Shown here piece after piece: positions 30,697-37,997 of a stretch of DNA of 64,000 bases (position 1 is the stretch's first letter; every line of letters begins with the position of its first letter). This DNA comes from Rheinheimera hassiensis (GTDB lineage: Bacteria > Pseudomonadota > Gammaproteobacteria > Enterobacterales > Alteromonadaceae). The notes beneath the pieces were generated by a model. That model was not told where the DNA came from. It made no database searches and saw only the letters and a program-made list of their open reading frames with translations. Location: positions 96,021-160,020 of the forward strand of contig NZ_JAKUJZ010000006.1 of assembly GCF_022436675.1 (NCBI RefSeq). Direction: 5' to 3'. A program made the translations under genes and the position numbers.

Positions 30697-30783
30697 CTCA
30701 GCGGCATCGACTTATCAACCGCAAAACCATGATGACAGATAAAGCAGTCTATCTTGCTGATAGATAAAAGATTGGCCGCTGAG
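30697..30783. repeat. 87-bp element bounded by a 9-bp inverted repeat
   Basis: CTCAGCGGC at 30697 and GCCGCTGAG at 30775 form a perfect inverted repeat around 69 bp that contain a smaller CTATC/GATAG hairpin. It marks the boundary between aqpZ and the accessory genes. It may be a small relic element or a structured RNA. Confidence 0.4.
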
Positions 30784-30801
30784 TCGGCCTGAAGAGCGGC
30801 T

Positions 30802-31836
30802 TTATAAACCTGCCAATTCTTTTGTAAGCAGCTTTGCTGAAATCTCTTTGCAGCCGCTTACGTTTTGCCCGGCCCACAAAGGCGAGAAATCGCCGCGGTC
30901 CAGGCTCTCAGCCTTCGCACGCAGCGGGGCAATGGCAGCCGATGCTAAAGGAAAATCAGGGGCTATATGATTTATTGGCCCAAGTTCACACATTAAGCGG
31001 TTCACGATCCCACGAGCCAGCCCCCCACTAAACAGGTTGGTAAGCGCAGTAACCCGAGCAGAATCTTGTTTTAAGGCTGTGCGATGCACTGCCGTTGTTG
31101 TGGCTTCGTCGCACAGTAGATACGCTGTGCCGATCTGTACAGCACTGGCCCCCAGCTTTATAGCAGCGGCAACTCCTTGCGCGTCGGCAATACCACCAGC
31201 CGCGATGACCGGAACACTCACCGATCGCACGATCTGCGGAATCAACGCAAAAGTGCCTACCTGGGTAACAATATCTTTTGATAGAAAAAAACCACGATGT
31301 CCACCCGCTTCGATCCCTTGAGCTATAATGGCATCAACTCCGTGCGCTTCTAACCACAGAGCTTCATCAACAGTTGTGGCGGTAGACAGGATTTTCCCGC
31401 CCCATCCGCGTATCCGTTCAAGCAGCTCAGGTTCTGGCAAGCCAAAGTGAAAACTTACAACCGGTGGCTTAAACTCCTCAAGCACATCGGCAGCTTCAAC
31501 ACTAAATGGTGAGCGCCCCGATTGCCTGGCTATTGTGTTCACATCAATGCCGTACTCACTGAAATACGGCGAAAGTGTCTGCCGCCAGTTTCTTTCGGCT
31601 TCATTGTCAGGTGTGGGAGGCTTATGGCAGAAAAAGTTAACGTTGTATGGTTTTGTGGTTTGACTGCGGATTTTTTCCAGTTCATTGCGCAAACTCTCTG
31701 TGCTTAGCATCGCACATGGGAGCGATCCGAGGCCTCCGGCATTGGAAACTGCAACGGCGAGCGCATGCCCCTGAACACCTGCCATTGGCGCCTGAATGAT
31801 CGGCAACTCTATGCCAAGAAGTTTTCGTATGTTCAT
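30802..31836 (-). CDS. Nitronate monooxygenase family flavoprotein
   Basis: This FMN-dependent 2-nitropropane dioxygenase-like enzyme oxidises alkyl nitronates in characterised relatives. Others in the family are NADH:quinone reductases. The 344-residue protein starts MNIRKLLGIELPIIQAPMAGV and carries GVDAIIAQGIEAGGHRG (catalytic His region) and PVIAAGGIADAQGVAAAIKLGASAVQIGTA (FMN phosphate site). The ATG at 31836 has a GAGAG ribosome site; a TTG four codons upstream is less likely. It lies 90 bp downstream of the TetR gene in the same direction, so the regulator may control it. Confidence 0.9.
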   Translation of the reverse strand: MNIRKLLGIELPIIQAPMAGVQGHALAVAVSNAGGLGSLPCAMLSTESLRNELEKIRSQTTKPYNVNFFCHKPPTPDNEAERNWRQTLSPYFSEYGIDVNTIARQSGRSPFSVEAADVLEEFKPPVVSFHFGLPEPELLERIRGWGGKILSTATTVDEALWLEAHGVDAIIAQGIEAGGHRGFFLSKDIVTQVGTFALIPQIVRSVSVPVIAAGGIADAQGVAAAIKLGASAVQIGTAYLLCDEATTTAVHRTALKQDSARVTALTNLFSGGLARGIVNRLMCELGPINHIAPDFPLASAAIAPLRAKAESLDRGDFSPLWAGQNVSGCKEISAKLLTKELAGL

Positions 31837-31854
31837 AGCGTCTCTCAATGATTA

Positions 31855-31908
31855 GGGTCAGATAAAATTTAAACATAATTTTTCAGGATTTTAGTTTTTA
31901 TCTGCCCC
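31855..31908. repeat. Inverted repeat of GGGNCAGATAAAA
   Basis: GGGTCAGATAAAA and, inverted, TTTTATCTGCCCC enclose about 28 AT-rich bases between the TetR gene and the flavoprotein gene. Similar GGGTCAGA-type motifs commonly flank REP-associated or IS200-like elements. No transposase remains here. Confidence 0.45.
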
Positions 31909-31926
31909 CGTTTATTAGTCGCCGGC

Positions 31927-32505
31927 TTATTCCCCGGTATAACTATTCAGAATGGTTTCCAGTATTGCTTTGGCTTCTAATGCCGCATCAAGATTTCCCC
32001 CGACATGAGCCGTTGAGATTGCTCCCTCCTTCAGCAAAACCACCAGGTTTCTGATCTCCTTTTTTATTCCCTCTGGAAGGGACAATTTATCAACATGCTC
32101 TTGAATCAACTTTGTTATGCCAGCCTTGTGCTCGCCACAGGCCCGGTGGATCGCATTGTCCCGGTCGCCATACTCAGCACAGGCATTGATGAAGAAACAG
32201 CCGTGGAAGTGGTCGATATCCGGCACCCGACTGTGAAACCAGTCATCCAGGGCGTTGAAAAGCTCCAGTAAGGCAGATTTGCCCACAGAAACACACTCCA
32301 GTCTCGATATAAGCCAAGCCTGGTAGTTACGATCACGGTAGCGGACGGCCGCCTCCACCAGATGCTCTTTGCTGGGAAAATGATGATAAAGCGTCTTCTT
32401 GGCTATACCGGATTCCGATAATACCAGGTTCACCCCGACAGCATGGATACCCTGGGTGTAGAACAATTTAAAGGCGGTACGAACCAGCAGTTCTTGTTTA
32501 TCCAT
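31927..32505 (-). CDS. TetR/AcrR family repressor
   Basis: This is a 192-residue regulator. The start at 32505 gives MDKQELLVRTAFKLFYTQG, the usual TetR N-terminus; 18 further upstream codons are open but unlikely to be translated. The helix-turn-helix is GVNLVLSESGIAKKTLYHHFPSKEHL (about residues 24-50), and the rest is the ligand-binding domain. The short gap to the divergent HPP gene contains two copies of GTAGAC-N6-GTCTAC overlapping a strong promoter. Those are almost certainly its operators. Half-sites of this kind are reported for the electrophile sensor NemR. The ligand here is unknown. Confidence 0.93.
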   Translation of the reverse strand: MDKQELLVRTAFKLFYTQGIHAVGVNLVLSESGIAKKTLYHHFPSKEHLVEAAVRYRDRNYQAWLISRLECVSVGKSALLELFNALDDWFHSRVPDIDHFHGCFFINACAEYGDRDNAIHRACGEHKAGITKLIQEHVDKLSLPEGIKKEIRNLVVLLKEGAISTAHVGGNLDAALEAKAILETILNSYTGE

Positions 32506-32539
32506 AGTTATACCCAAATCACACCTGACTTTTTGCATC

Positions 32540-32569
32540 TTGACACAAGTAGACAACACTGTCTACTAT
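32540..32569 (+). promoter_or_regulatory. Promoter of the HPP gene
   Basis: A perfect TTGACA (-35) is followed after 18 bases by TACTAT (-10). The first operator lies between and over these hexamers, so repressor binding would block RNA polymerase. Confidence 0.7.
32549..32566. promoter_or_regulatory. TetR operator 1
   Basis: GTAGACAACACTGTCTAC is a palindrome with 6-bp arms (8 bp with the outer A/T and inner A/T pairs). It lies in the spacer and -10 region of the HPP promoter. Confidence 0.7.
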
Positions 32570-32571
32570 AG

Positions 32572-32589
32572 GTAGACCAATCTGTCTAC
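32572..32589. promoter_or_regulatory. TetR operator 2
   Basis: GTAGACCAATCTGTCTAC has the same arms and the same 6-base spacer as operator 1. It is placed 23 bp further on, just past the predicted transcription start. Two turns of helix between centres suggests cooperative dimers. Confidence 0.7.
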
Positions 32590-32606
32590 ACATGGAGATT
32601 TTACCT

Positions 32607-33089
32607 ATGCACCAACGCCTGACCACTTCACGCTTACTTGTCCCACTGATAGCAGGCCTCGGAGCAATGCTGTGTATTACCGCTCTGAGCAGTCTGGGTG
32701 GCGACGACAACTCCACTCTTTGGTTGATGGCTCCTTTTGGCGCAACCATGGTAATCCTATTCGGATTGCCGGAAAGCCCGCTGGCACAGCCCAGAAACAT
32801 CATCGTCGGTCACCTGTTAACCACTGCGATCGGCCTTTCTGTGGCGGCCTTGGCAGGCGTTTCACCCTGGTCTATGGGGTTGGCAGTAGGACTAGCGGTA
32901 GGCTTGATGCTGGCAACCAATAACACTCACCCACCGGCAGGGGCCAATCCTTTGGTCGTAATGCTCGCGGGCGAACAATGGGATTTCCTGGTGATGCCAG
33001 TGGCTGCGGGAGCCTTTCTGATTGTGGCGTTCGGGGTGCTATACCATCGGCTTATTTCCGGGCAAAGGTATCCGAATCGGTGGCTGTAA
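32607..33089 (+). CDS. HPP family membrane protein
   Basis: This is a 160-residue membrane protein with about four hydrophobic helices and the signature NNTHPPAGANPLVVM. Characterised relatives in cyanobacteria and plants act in nitrite transport; the role in this organism is unknown. The ATG at 32607, with a TGGAG ribosome site, is preferred over an ATG at 32592. It is divergent from the TetR gene and controlled by the twin operator. Its link to the nitronate monooxygenase (which can release nitrite) is suggestive. Confidence 0.9.
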   Translation: MHQRLTTSRLLVPLIAGLGAMLCITALSSLGGDDNSTLWLMAPFGATMVILFGLPESPLAQPRNIIVGHLLTTAIGLSVAALAGVSPWSMGLAVGLAVGLMLATNNTHPPAGANPLVVMLAGEQWDFLVMPVAAGAFLIVAFGVLYHRLISGQRYPNRWL

Positions 33090-33155
33090 ATAGCTCCTTT
33101 AAATCAAGCTGAGCTGTTAAATCCGAAATAATACCGGAGCCCGGCTTGCTTATTC

Positions 33156-33210
33156 ACATAACGCTTAAAGCTGCGGCTGCGAAGCAGTCCGGCAGCCTTT
33201 ACTTGTAATG
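33156..33210 (-). repeat. attC-like site at the end of the nuclease gene
   Basis: Read leftward, the end of the nuclease gene holds CATTAC, then TAAAGGCTGC, an inner CTGC-TTC-GCAG hairpin, GCAGCTTTA and AGCGTTATGT. The stem has one bulged G, as attC sites do, and ends in an R'-like GTTATGT. The opposite core (CATTAC) lacks the expected AAC, so the site is degenerate or coincidental. Confidence 0.4.
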
Positions 33211-34026
33211 CTCTTTGTTGAGAGTGTATTCAATTTCACCACTATTAAAGTCTTCGAGAACTGCATGAACAAAATCCATTGCATCTACAGAAATGGATAG
33301 CTCTTGTTTATTTAATTGCCACAGAACAGTAACACTTTTGATTTTTAGCTTTTCAGTTGTAGGCAAAACTATATAGGCGTTCTCTGGTTCAATTACTTCA
33401 GTATTTGGAGTATTTAGCTGACCCAAGTTAGCTACAATCTTTGAGTCCAGCCATTCCCCAATAAAACTAACTACCCCGCCATCTTTAATTGAAGAGTCGT
33501 AAACATTGAATGATATTTGACTGCCGTGCATATCAAAGTATGCCTTTGTATCTGTATCTTTGCCGTCAAAGGCCAGCTTCATATCTAAATATTGATTCTG
33601 ATACAGTTCACCATTCACATTCACAATTTGGATACATCCATCCCAATCAGAACCTTGTGGAGGCCTAATTTTCTTCAGGTTGATTTCATAATGACAGCAA
33701 AAATCAATTACACCGGATTGAAAGCCTTGTGTGGTGACAATTAACCCCTGACTACTAGGGATATCACTTAGCAATCCCAACATATTTCTTGCGTGTATAA
33801 GAGAAACAGGCTTTGTATAGTATTTGCATTCGATTAAGACTTTATGGCTTACACCTACGTATCGATACTCCCAGAAAACATCTATTTGATGCTCAACACC
33901 AGATTTCCCTTTTATCTTTACATCGTGCCGTACAGCAATATTCTCTACACCTTCGGATTCAAGAATTGCCTTATAAATTTTTTGAGTCAGTAACTCGTAA
34001 TCTTTAGATGTTTCACAAAGTTCCAA
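33199..34026 (-). CDS. Orphan Mrr-type restriction endonuclease-like protein
   Basis: This is a 275-residue protein whose N-terminal 130 residues look like a PD-(D/E)xK nuclease of the Mrr type. Asp49 is in HQIDVFWEY, and Glu66 and Lys68 are in LIECKYY. A helix (HARNMLGLLSDIP) and GLIVTTQGF follow. The C-terminal half is not recognised. Translation starts at a TTG with a textbook AAGGAG six bases upstream. The gene is clearly more AT-rich than its neighbours and has no methyltransferase or specificity partner. Its flanks resemble integron cassette ends. It could serve in defence or DNA repair; the substrate is unknown. Confidence 0.8.
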   Translation of the reverse strand: MELCETSKDYELLTQKIYKAILESEGVENIAVRHDVKIKGKSGVEHQIDVFWEYRYVGVSHKVLIECKYYTKPVSLIHARNMLGLLSDIPSSQGLIVTTQGFQSGVIDFCCHYEINLKKIRPPQGSDWDGCIQIVNVNGELYQNQYLDMKLAFDGKDTDTKAYFDMHGSQISFNVYDSSIKDGGVVSFIGEWLDSKIVANLGQLNTPNTEVIEPENAYIVLPTTEKLKIKSVTVLWQLNKQELSISVDAMDFVHAVLEDFNSGEIEYTLNKEHYK

Positions 34027-34040
34027 TACTTGCTCCTTGA

Positions 34041-34047
34041 ACTTAAC
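34041..34047 (-). other. Cassette-core-like GTTAAGT before the nuclease gene
   Basis: On the minus strand GTTAAGT fits the integron core-site consensus GTTRRRY and lies 15 bp before the nuclease start codon. That is the usual leader length of a gene cassette. With the attC-like site it would bound a cassette of about 885 bp. A 7-base match is weak by itself. Confidence 0.35.
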
Positions 34048-34324
34048 ATTTTATTCTTGAGCATGCTCATTTCCTCAATTCCTATAGAGGAAACACACCA
34101 AGGTAGCGCATTGAAAAATAACTACAAATACCTGACCTTGATTATCATGTTCTAGAAAAATAAGCATGCGTTATATTTCTGCGCCACACTGCATTAAATA
34201 CCTAACTTATAGGATGTAAATATATTCAGCAACCTGCTTATTAATGTTTGCCAGCACTAAAGTGCTATGGTGCATTTTTCGCCAACTGCTTAGCTTAGTT
34301 TGCAACCCAACAGGAGCTAACACC

Positions 34325-35029
34325 ATGTATAACTATAAAAAATATCTGCTTACCACCCTTTTTACCGTTTTGGCCAGTTGCAGCCTTATGCTGCAGGCGG
34401 CCTGTGTTGATGCGGTGGTGCTGGTGCATGGCAATACCGCCACGCCAGCAAGCTGGGATAACACCTATAACTACTTACTGACCAAAGGCTACAGCAGCAG
34501 CGATATTTACCGGCCGGACTGGGGTTCGAAAAGCTGTGCCGCCTGCAATGACCACAGCGGCAGCGAAGAAACACCGGTACGCAATGCACTGCAACAGGCC
34601 TTAGCCAATTCCTGCACCGGCAAAATAGATGTCATCGGCCATTCAATGGGCGCTACCCTGGCGGCACAGCAAATAGACAAGCTGGCGATAGCGTCACAGG
34701 TAAACAGTTTTGTTGGTATTGCCGGCGCGTTTCGCGGCTTATTAAGTTGTGGTGTTTACCCGTACAATGTATGGAGTTCTACCTGCGGCAGTGCGGGTTT
34801 ATCGGTGTCGAGCCCGTTACTGGATAGCTTGTACGGCACAAGCTTTGCTCAGAAAGTGTATTCAATCAAAAGTTACAGCGATCAGGTGGTGTGTGGCAGC
34901 GGCAGCTGTTTGGTATACGGTATTCACAGCAGCAGTATATGGGGTGAAAATGCCAGCTATAACTACGTGCTGGGGCATTTGGGCCTGCAAACCGACACCG
35001 CGGCACAGCAATACCAGCTGATTAAATAG
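34325..35029 (+). CDS. Secreted lipase/esterase, alpha/beta-hydrolase fold
   Basis: This is a predicted exported triacylglycerol lipase or esterase. The ATG at 34325 has a CAGGAG ribosome site and begins a signal sequence (KKYLLTTLFTVLASC); an ATG at 34244 is less likely. LASC could be a lipobox, or cleavage could follow LQA a little later. The oxyanion motif VVLVHGNTATPASWDNTYNYL, nucleophile elbow IDVIGHSMGATLAA and a late His (YVLGHLGLQ) are visible. Several Cys pairs imply disulfides in the periplasm or outside. The 234-residue length resembles small class 2 lipases. Confidence 0.85.
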   Translation: MYNYKKYLLTTLFTVLASCSLMLQAACVDAVVLVHGNTATPASWDNTYNYLLTKGYSSSDIYRPDWGSKSCAACNDHSGSEETPVRNALQQALANSCTGKIDVIGHSMGATLAAQQIDKLAIASQVNSFVGIAGAFRGLLSCGVYPYNVWSSTCGSAGLSVSSPLLDSLYGTSFAQKVYSIKSYSDQVVCGSGSCLVYGIHSSSIWGENASYNYVLGHLGLQTDTAAQQYQLIK

Positions 35030-35068
35030 TGCTCTGAATCAGCCGGGCCGGTTTGCTTTTGCTGCCCC

Positions 35069-35743
35069 CTAACCTGTCAGCCACTGTTGCAATTGCAGCA
35101 GTGAGCTGACTTCATGCTTCGGCGTTATGCCTTGTGGCCGCTGTGCACAATGGCGGTTTAACCAGCAGGTGTCGATGCCGGCGTTAATGCCGCCTTGTAT
35201 ATCTGCATGCGGGTTATCGCCCACCATTAAAATATGCTGTTTTGGCGGGTGACCCATTAAGGCAAAAGCATGGTTAAAAATATCAATATGAGGTTTGGCT
35301 ACACCCACCTGTTCAGAGATCACCAGCGGTGAAAATACATCGGCAAAACCGGTGCGTTCAAGGCGGATTTGCTGCAACTCAGTAAAACCGTTAGTAATAA
35401 TACCCAGCTTAACCCGACCTTTTAAGGCCGTTATCAGCTCAGTAGCGCCCGGCAGCGGCGTGCAAATATCCGCCATTGCCAACATAAAGGCGCTGTTCAG
35501 CGCTGAAGCACTGGTATTAAGTTTGTCGGCCCAGGGCGTAAAACGGTTCACCTGCAGCTGCTTAGCGCTTATTTCACCTTGCTGGTATTGCTGCCACAGC
35601 GGCAGGTTAATTGATTGGTAATACTGGTATTCGTCTGCATTAAACTGATATTGCTGGCGGGAAAACATTAACTGCAACCCTTTGAACGCATCGAAATGAA
35701 ACAAAGTTTCATCGGCATCAAACAAAATCCACTGGTAACGCAC
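35069..35743 (-). CDS. yjjG: Pyrimidine 5'-nucleotidase YjjG
   Basis: YjjG is an HAD-superfamily phosphatase that dephosphorylates pyrimidine nucleotides, including damaged ones. Motif I is ILFDADETLFHFDAFKG, motif II is LGIITNGFTELQ and motif III is MVGDNPHADIQGGINAG. The GTG at 35743 is chosen because an AAGGGGG ribosome site lies five bases upstream and the resulting 224 residues match the E. coli protein (225). An ATG ten codons earlier has no ribosome site. Confidence 0.92.
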   Translation of the reverse strand: MRYQWILFDADETLFHFDAFKGLQLMFSRQQYQFNADEYQYYQSINLPLWQQYQQGEISAKQLQVNRFTPWADKLNTSASALNSAFMLAMADICTPLPGATELITALKGRVKLGIITNGFTELQQIRLERTGFADVFSPLVISEQVGVAKPHIDIFNHAFALMGHPPKQHILMVGDNPHADIQGGINAGIDTCWLNRHCAQRPQGITPKHEVSSLLQLQQWLTG

Positions 35744-35960
35744 TGCTGCCCCCTTAGCAAAAAATAGCGTCATAGTTTATCAGCTTTACCACTTGCTATA
35801 TATGCTTTGGCTCATGCCGCAGGATTTGTTACGCCGGTTATAAACACTTACATTTTGTCGCTGGGCAGGCAGTGCTAACGAGGTTATTCTTGCGTTGTAT
35901 CAAAGCACGCGACATGGCAGTTATATAGTATGCCGGTTGCGTGGTACCTTTTGTGGTAAT

Positions 35961-36001
35961 TGGCCGCTCAGAGTCCCAACCCTTTGAGCGGCCATTTTTT
36001 T
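35961..36001 (+). terminator. Intrinsic terminator with no plus-strand gene before it
   Basis: TGGCCGCTCA and TGAGCGGCCA form a perfect 10-bp stem with a 14-base loop, followed by seven T on the plus strand only. The roughly 190 bp upstream hold no gene in that direction. A small RNA or leader may end here. The last T bases overlap the stop codon of the convergent oxidoreductase. Confidence 0.75.
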
Positions 36002-36920
36002 AGCTGGTGCTATCTTGCTGTAGTTGCAGCACTACCTTTTCACACAGCTGATGGCTGCACAGCGCCGCCTGATTCATCGCCGGGTTAGTACCACCTTGCT
36101 GCAACTTCAGCACAAAAGCCTGCAGCATGTTAACAAAACCGCGCTTATACAAGGTATTTTGCCAGTCATTAAAGCCAAGTAACTGCTGCTGGTTATTAGC
36201 GGCGTAATGCCCCTGCACCAGATTATCAATTTGCCAGTGCTGATTTGCGCCAAAGTATTCCAGCCGCTCAAAACTATTTCCGGCTATGCGGTTCATTGAT
36301 ACAGAAAACGCCGCGCCCTGATATTGCCAATGTACCTGAACACTAGCCAGTTGCCGGCCGGTATAACTGCCATAAACCTGCGGCTTCAACTGTGCCGGGT
36401 TTTGTATACCACCGGCATAAAGCGCAAAGTCCAGCAGATGAATAAAATCATCATAAATAAAAGTGCGGCTATCCGCTGGCAGGTTATAGCGGTTTTTCTG
36501 ATAGTGCAGTTGTATTGGCGGTGTGGCTAAAGCAGCCTGATATAAGGGTGCATAACGGCGGTTAAAACCAACAAATAATGGCAGGTTTTTCTGCTGCGCC
36601 AGTGCCAGCAGTTGCTCACATTCAGCCAGGTTGTAACTGAGCGGTTTATCAATAAACACCGCGATACCGGCCTGCAATAATTGCGTGGCGATAGCAAAAT
36701 GGCTGTCGGTGCTGCTGTGGATCATTACAGCGTCAGGCTTAGCAGCAATTAGCTGCGTAAGCTCTGTGTAGCCTTCTTTAATACGGTACTGCTGCATTAG
36801 CTGGTGCAATACAGCCGCCTGGCGGGTGCACAGCAGTGGTGTAATGCCCGGCATAGCCGCTATTAAGGGTAAATAGGCTTTTTGCGCAATATCGCCAAGC
36901 CCCAACAACGCTATTCTCAT
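36000..36920 (-). CDS. Gfo/Idh/MocA family oxidoreductase
   Basis: This is a 306-residue NAD(P)-dependent dehydrogenase. The N-terminal Rossmann fold is MRIALLGLGDIAQKAYLPLI. The family segment FIDKPLSYNLAECEQLL, with its conserved Lys-Pro pair, and VGFNRRYAPLY follow. The C-terminal dimerisation and substrate domain covers about residues 120-300. The substrate, probably a sugar or related polyol, cannot be assigned. It is monocistronic, with no sugar-transport genes nearby. Confidence 0.9.
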   Translation of the reverse strand: MRIALLGLGDIAQKAYLPLIAAMPGITPLLCTRQAAVLHQLMQQYRIKEGYTELTQLIAAKPDAVMIHSSTDSHFAIATQLLQAGIAVFIDKPLSYNLAECEQLLALAQQKNLPLFVGFNRRYAPLYQAALATPPIQLHYQKNRYNLPADSRTFIYDDFIHLLDFALYAGGIQNPAQLKPQVYGSYTGRQLASVQVHWQYQGAAFSVSMNRIAGNSFERLEYFGANQHWQIDNLVQGHYAANNQQQLLGFNDWQNTLYKRGFVNMLQAFVLKLQQGGTNPAMNQAALCSHQLCEKVVLQLQQDSTS

Positions 36921-37010
36921 GCTGTAACCTTGTTTATTTGCTTTGCCGCCAGATTACGCTAAAGCAATAAGCCGCAGCAAGCGCGGCACCAATTACAACA
37001 AGCCGTCTGC

Positions 37011-37889
37011 TTAAAATTGTTTCAGCGGAATTTTTATATAGCTAACACCATTGTGATCTGTCTTTGGTAACTGGCCGCCACGGATATTCACCTGCACAGA
37101 GGGATAAATTAACCTTGGTACCGCGAGGGTTTTATCGCGGGCTTCGCGTTTTTGCACAAACTCCTGCTCAGGCGTATCGGCTTTAACATGGATATTCTGT
37201 GTTTTTTGCTCCGCCACACTGGTTTGGTATCTTAGTTCGCGGCCATTAGGCTGATAGTCATGACAGATAAAAATACGCGTATCATCCGGCAGCTGATAAA
37301 TACGCTGCACGGAGCGATATAGAATATGTGCATCGCCACCTGGGAAGTCACAACGGGCGGTACCGGAATCTGGCATAAACAGTGAGTCACCAACAAACAG
37401 GTTGTTTGCAATCAAATAACTAACACTGTCGTTGGTATGACCCGGGGTATTCATTACCTGCGCGGTTACACTGCCTATGCTAAAGCGCTCGTTATCTGCA
37501 AATAACTTGTCAAAATAGTCACCTTTGGCTAGCAATTCGTCGTCATTAAGGTTAAACACCAGTTTAAAGGTTTGCTGTACTTTGCGAATGCCCTCACCTA
37601 TTGCCACCGGCGCGCCGGTTTTAACATGCAGATAATGTGCTGCAGATAAATGATCGGCATGGGCATGGGTTTCTAAAATCCACGCTACGGTAAGATTTTT
37701 GGCGGCAATATAGGCCAGTATATTGTCAGCGTCTGTTGTGCTAATCAGGCCGGCGGCAGCATCGTAGTTCAGCACAGGGTCAATAATGGCGGCGGCATTA
37801 GTGCTGTTATCCGTGACTACATAGCTAAAAGTTGAACTGTCTTTATCGAAAAACATTTCAATATGCACGTTATTAGCAGCCATACTCAC
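37011..37889 (-). CDS. ETHE1/BLH-like persulfide-handling metallo-hydrolase
   Basis: This is a 292-residue metallo-beta-lactamase-fold protein of the persulfide dioxygenase/BLH group. The metal site is ILETHAHADHLSAAHYL, with further ligands in MNTPGHTNDSVSYL, LFVGDSLFMPDSG and IFICHDYQP. It is divergent from a TauE/SafE exporter, a rhodanese and two YeeE/YedE genes. That arrangement parallels bigR-type sulfur-detoxification clusters, in which the hydrolase oxidises sulfane sulfur to sulfite. No ArsR-type BigR regulator is encoded nearby. The enzymatic role is inferred from family and context. Confidence 0.9.
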   Translation of the reverse strand: MSMAANNVHIEMFFDKDSSTFSYVVTDNSTNAAAIIDPVLNYDAAAGLISTTDADNILAYIAAKNLTVAWILETHAHADHLSAAHYLHVKTGAPVAIGEGIRKVQQTFKLVFNLNDDELLAKGDYFDKLFADNERFSIGSVTAQVMNTPGHTNDSVSYLIANNLFVGDSLFMPDSGTARCDFPGGDAHILYRSVQRIYQLPDDTRIFICHDYQPNGRELRYQTSVAEQKTQNIHVKADTPEQEFVQKREARDKTLAVPRLIYPSVQVNIRGGQLPKTDHNGVSYIKIPLKQF

Positions 37890-37897
37890 CTCATAAA

Positions 37898-37911
37898 TTA
37901 GAAATATCTAA
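37898..37911. promoter_or_regulatory. Operator-like palindrome between the sulfur genes
   Basis: TTAGA-AATA-TCTAA is a perfect AT-rich palindrome, extended imperfectly to AAATTAGA/TCTAAATTT. It lies 9 bp from the hydrolase start and directly upstream of the promoter of the exporter operon. A sulfur-responsive ArsR-family repressor encoded elsewhere is the likely ligand. Confidence 0.5.
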
Positions 37912-37917
37912 ATTTCA

Positions 37918-37946
37918 TTGCAGCTTAGCGAAAACCACATTAGAAT
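37918..37946 (+). promoter_or_regulatory. Promoter of the tauE-rhodanese-yeeE-yedE operon
   Basis: TTGCAG is followed after 17 bases by TAGAAT, about 50 bp before the exporter start codon. A second TTAGA half-site overlaps the -10 region. Confidence 0.55.
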
Positions 37947-37997
37947 GCAATTAATGTTATAAGCATATTCCAATAAGTTATATAGGACAAACACATT

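Noticed and set aside
30775..30801. Terminator for the nitronate monooxygenase-like gene in the GCCGCT/AGCGGC repeats
   Set aside because: Several alternative short stems are possible and no clear T-run follows on the minus strand.
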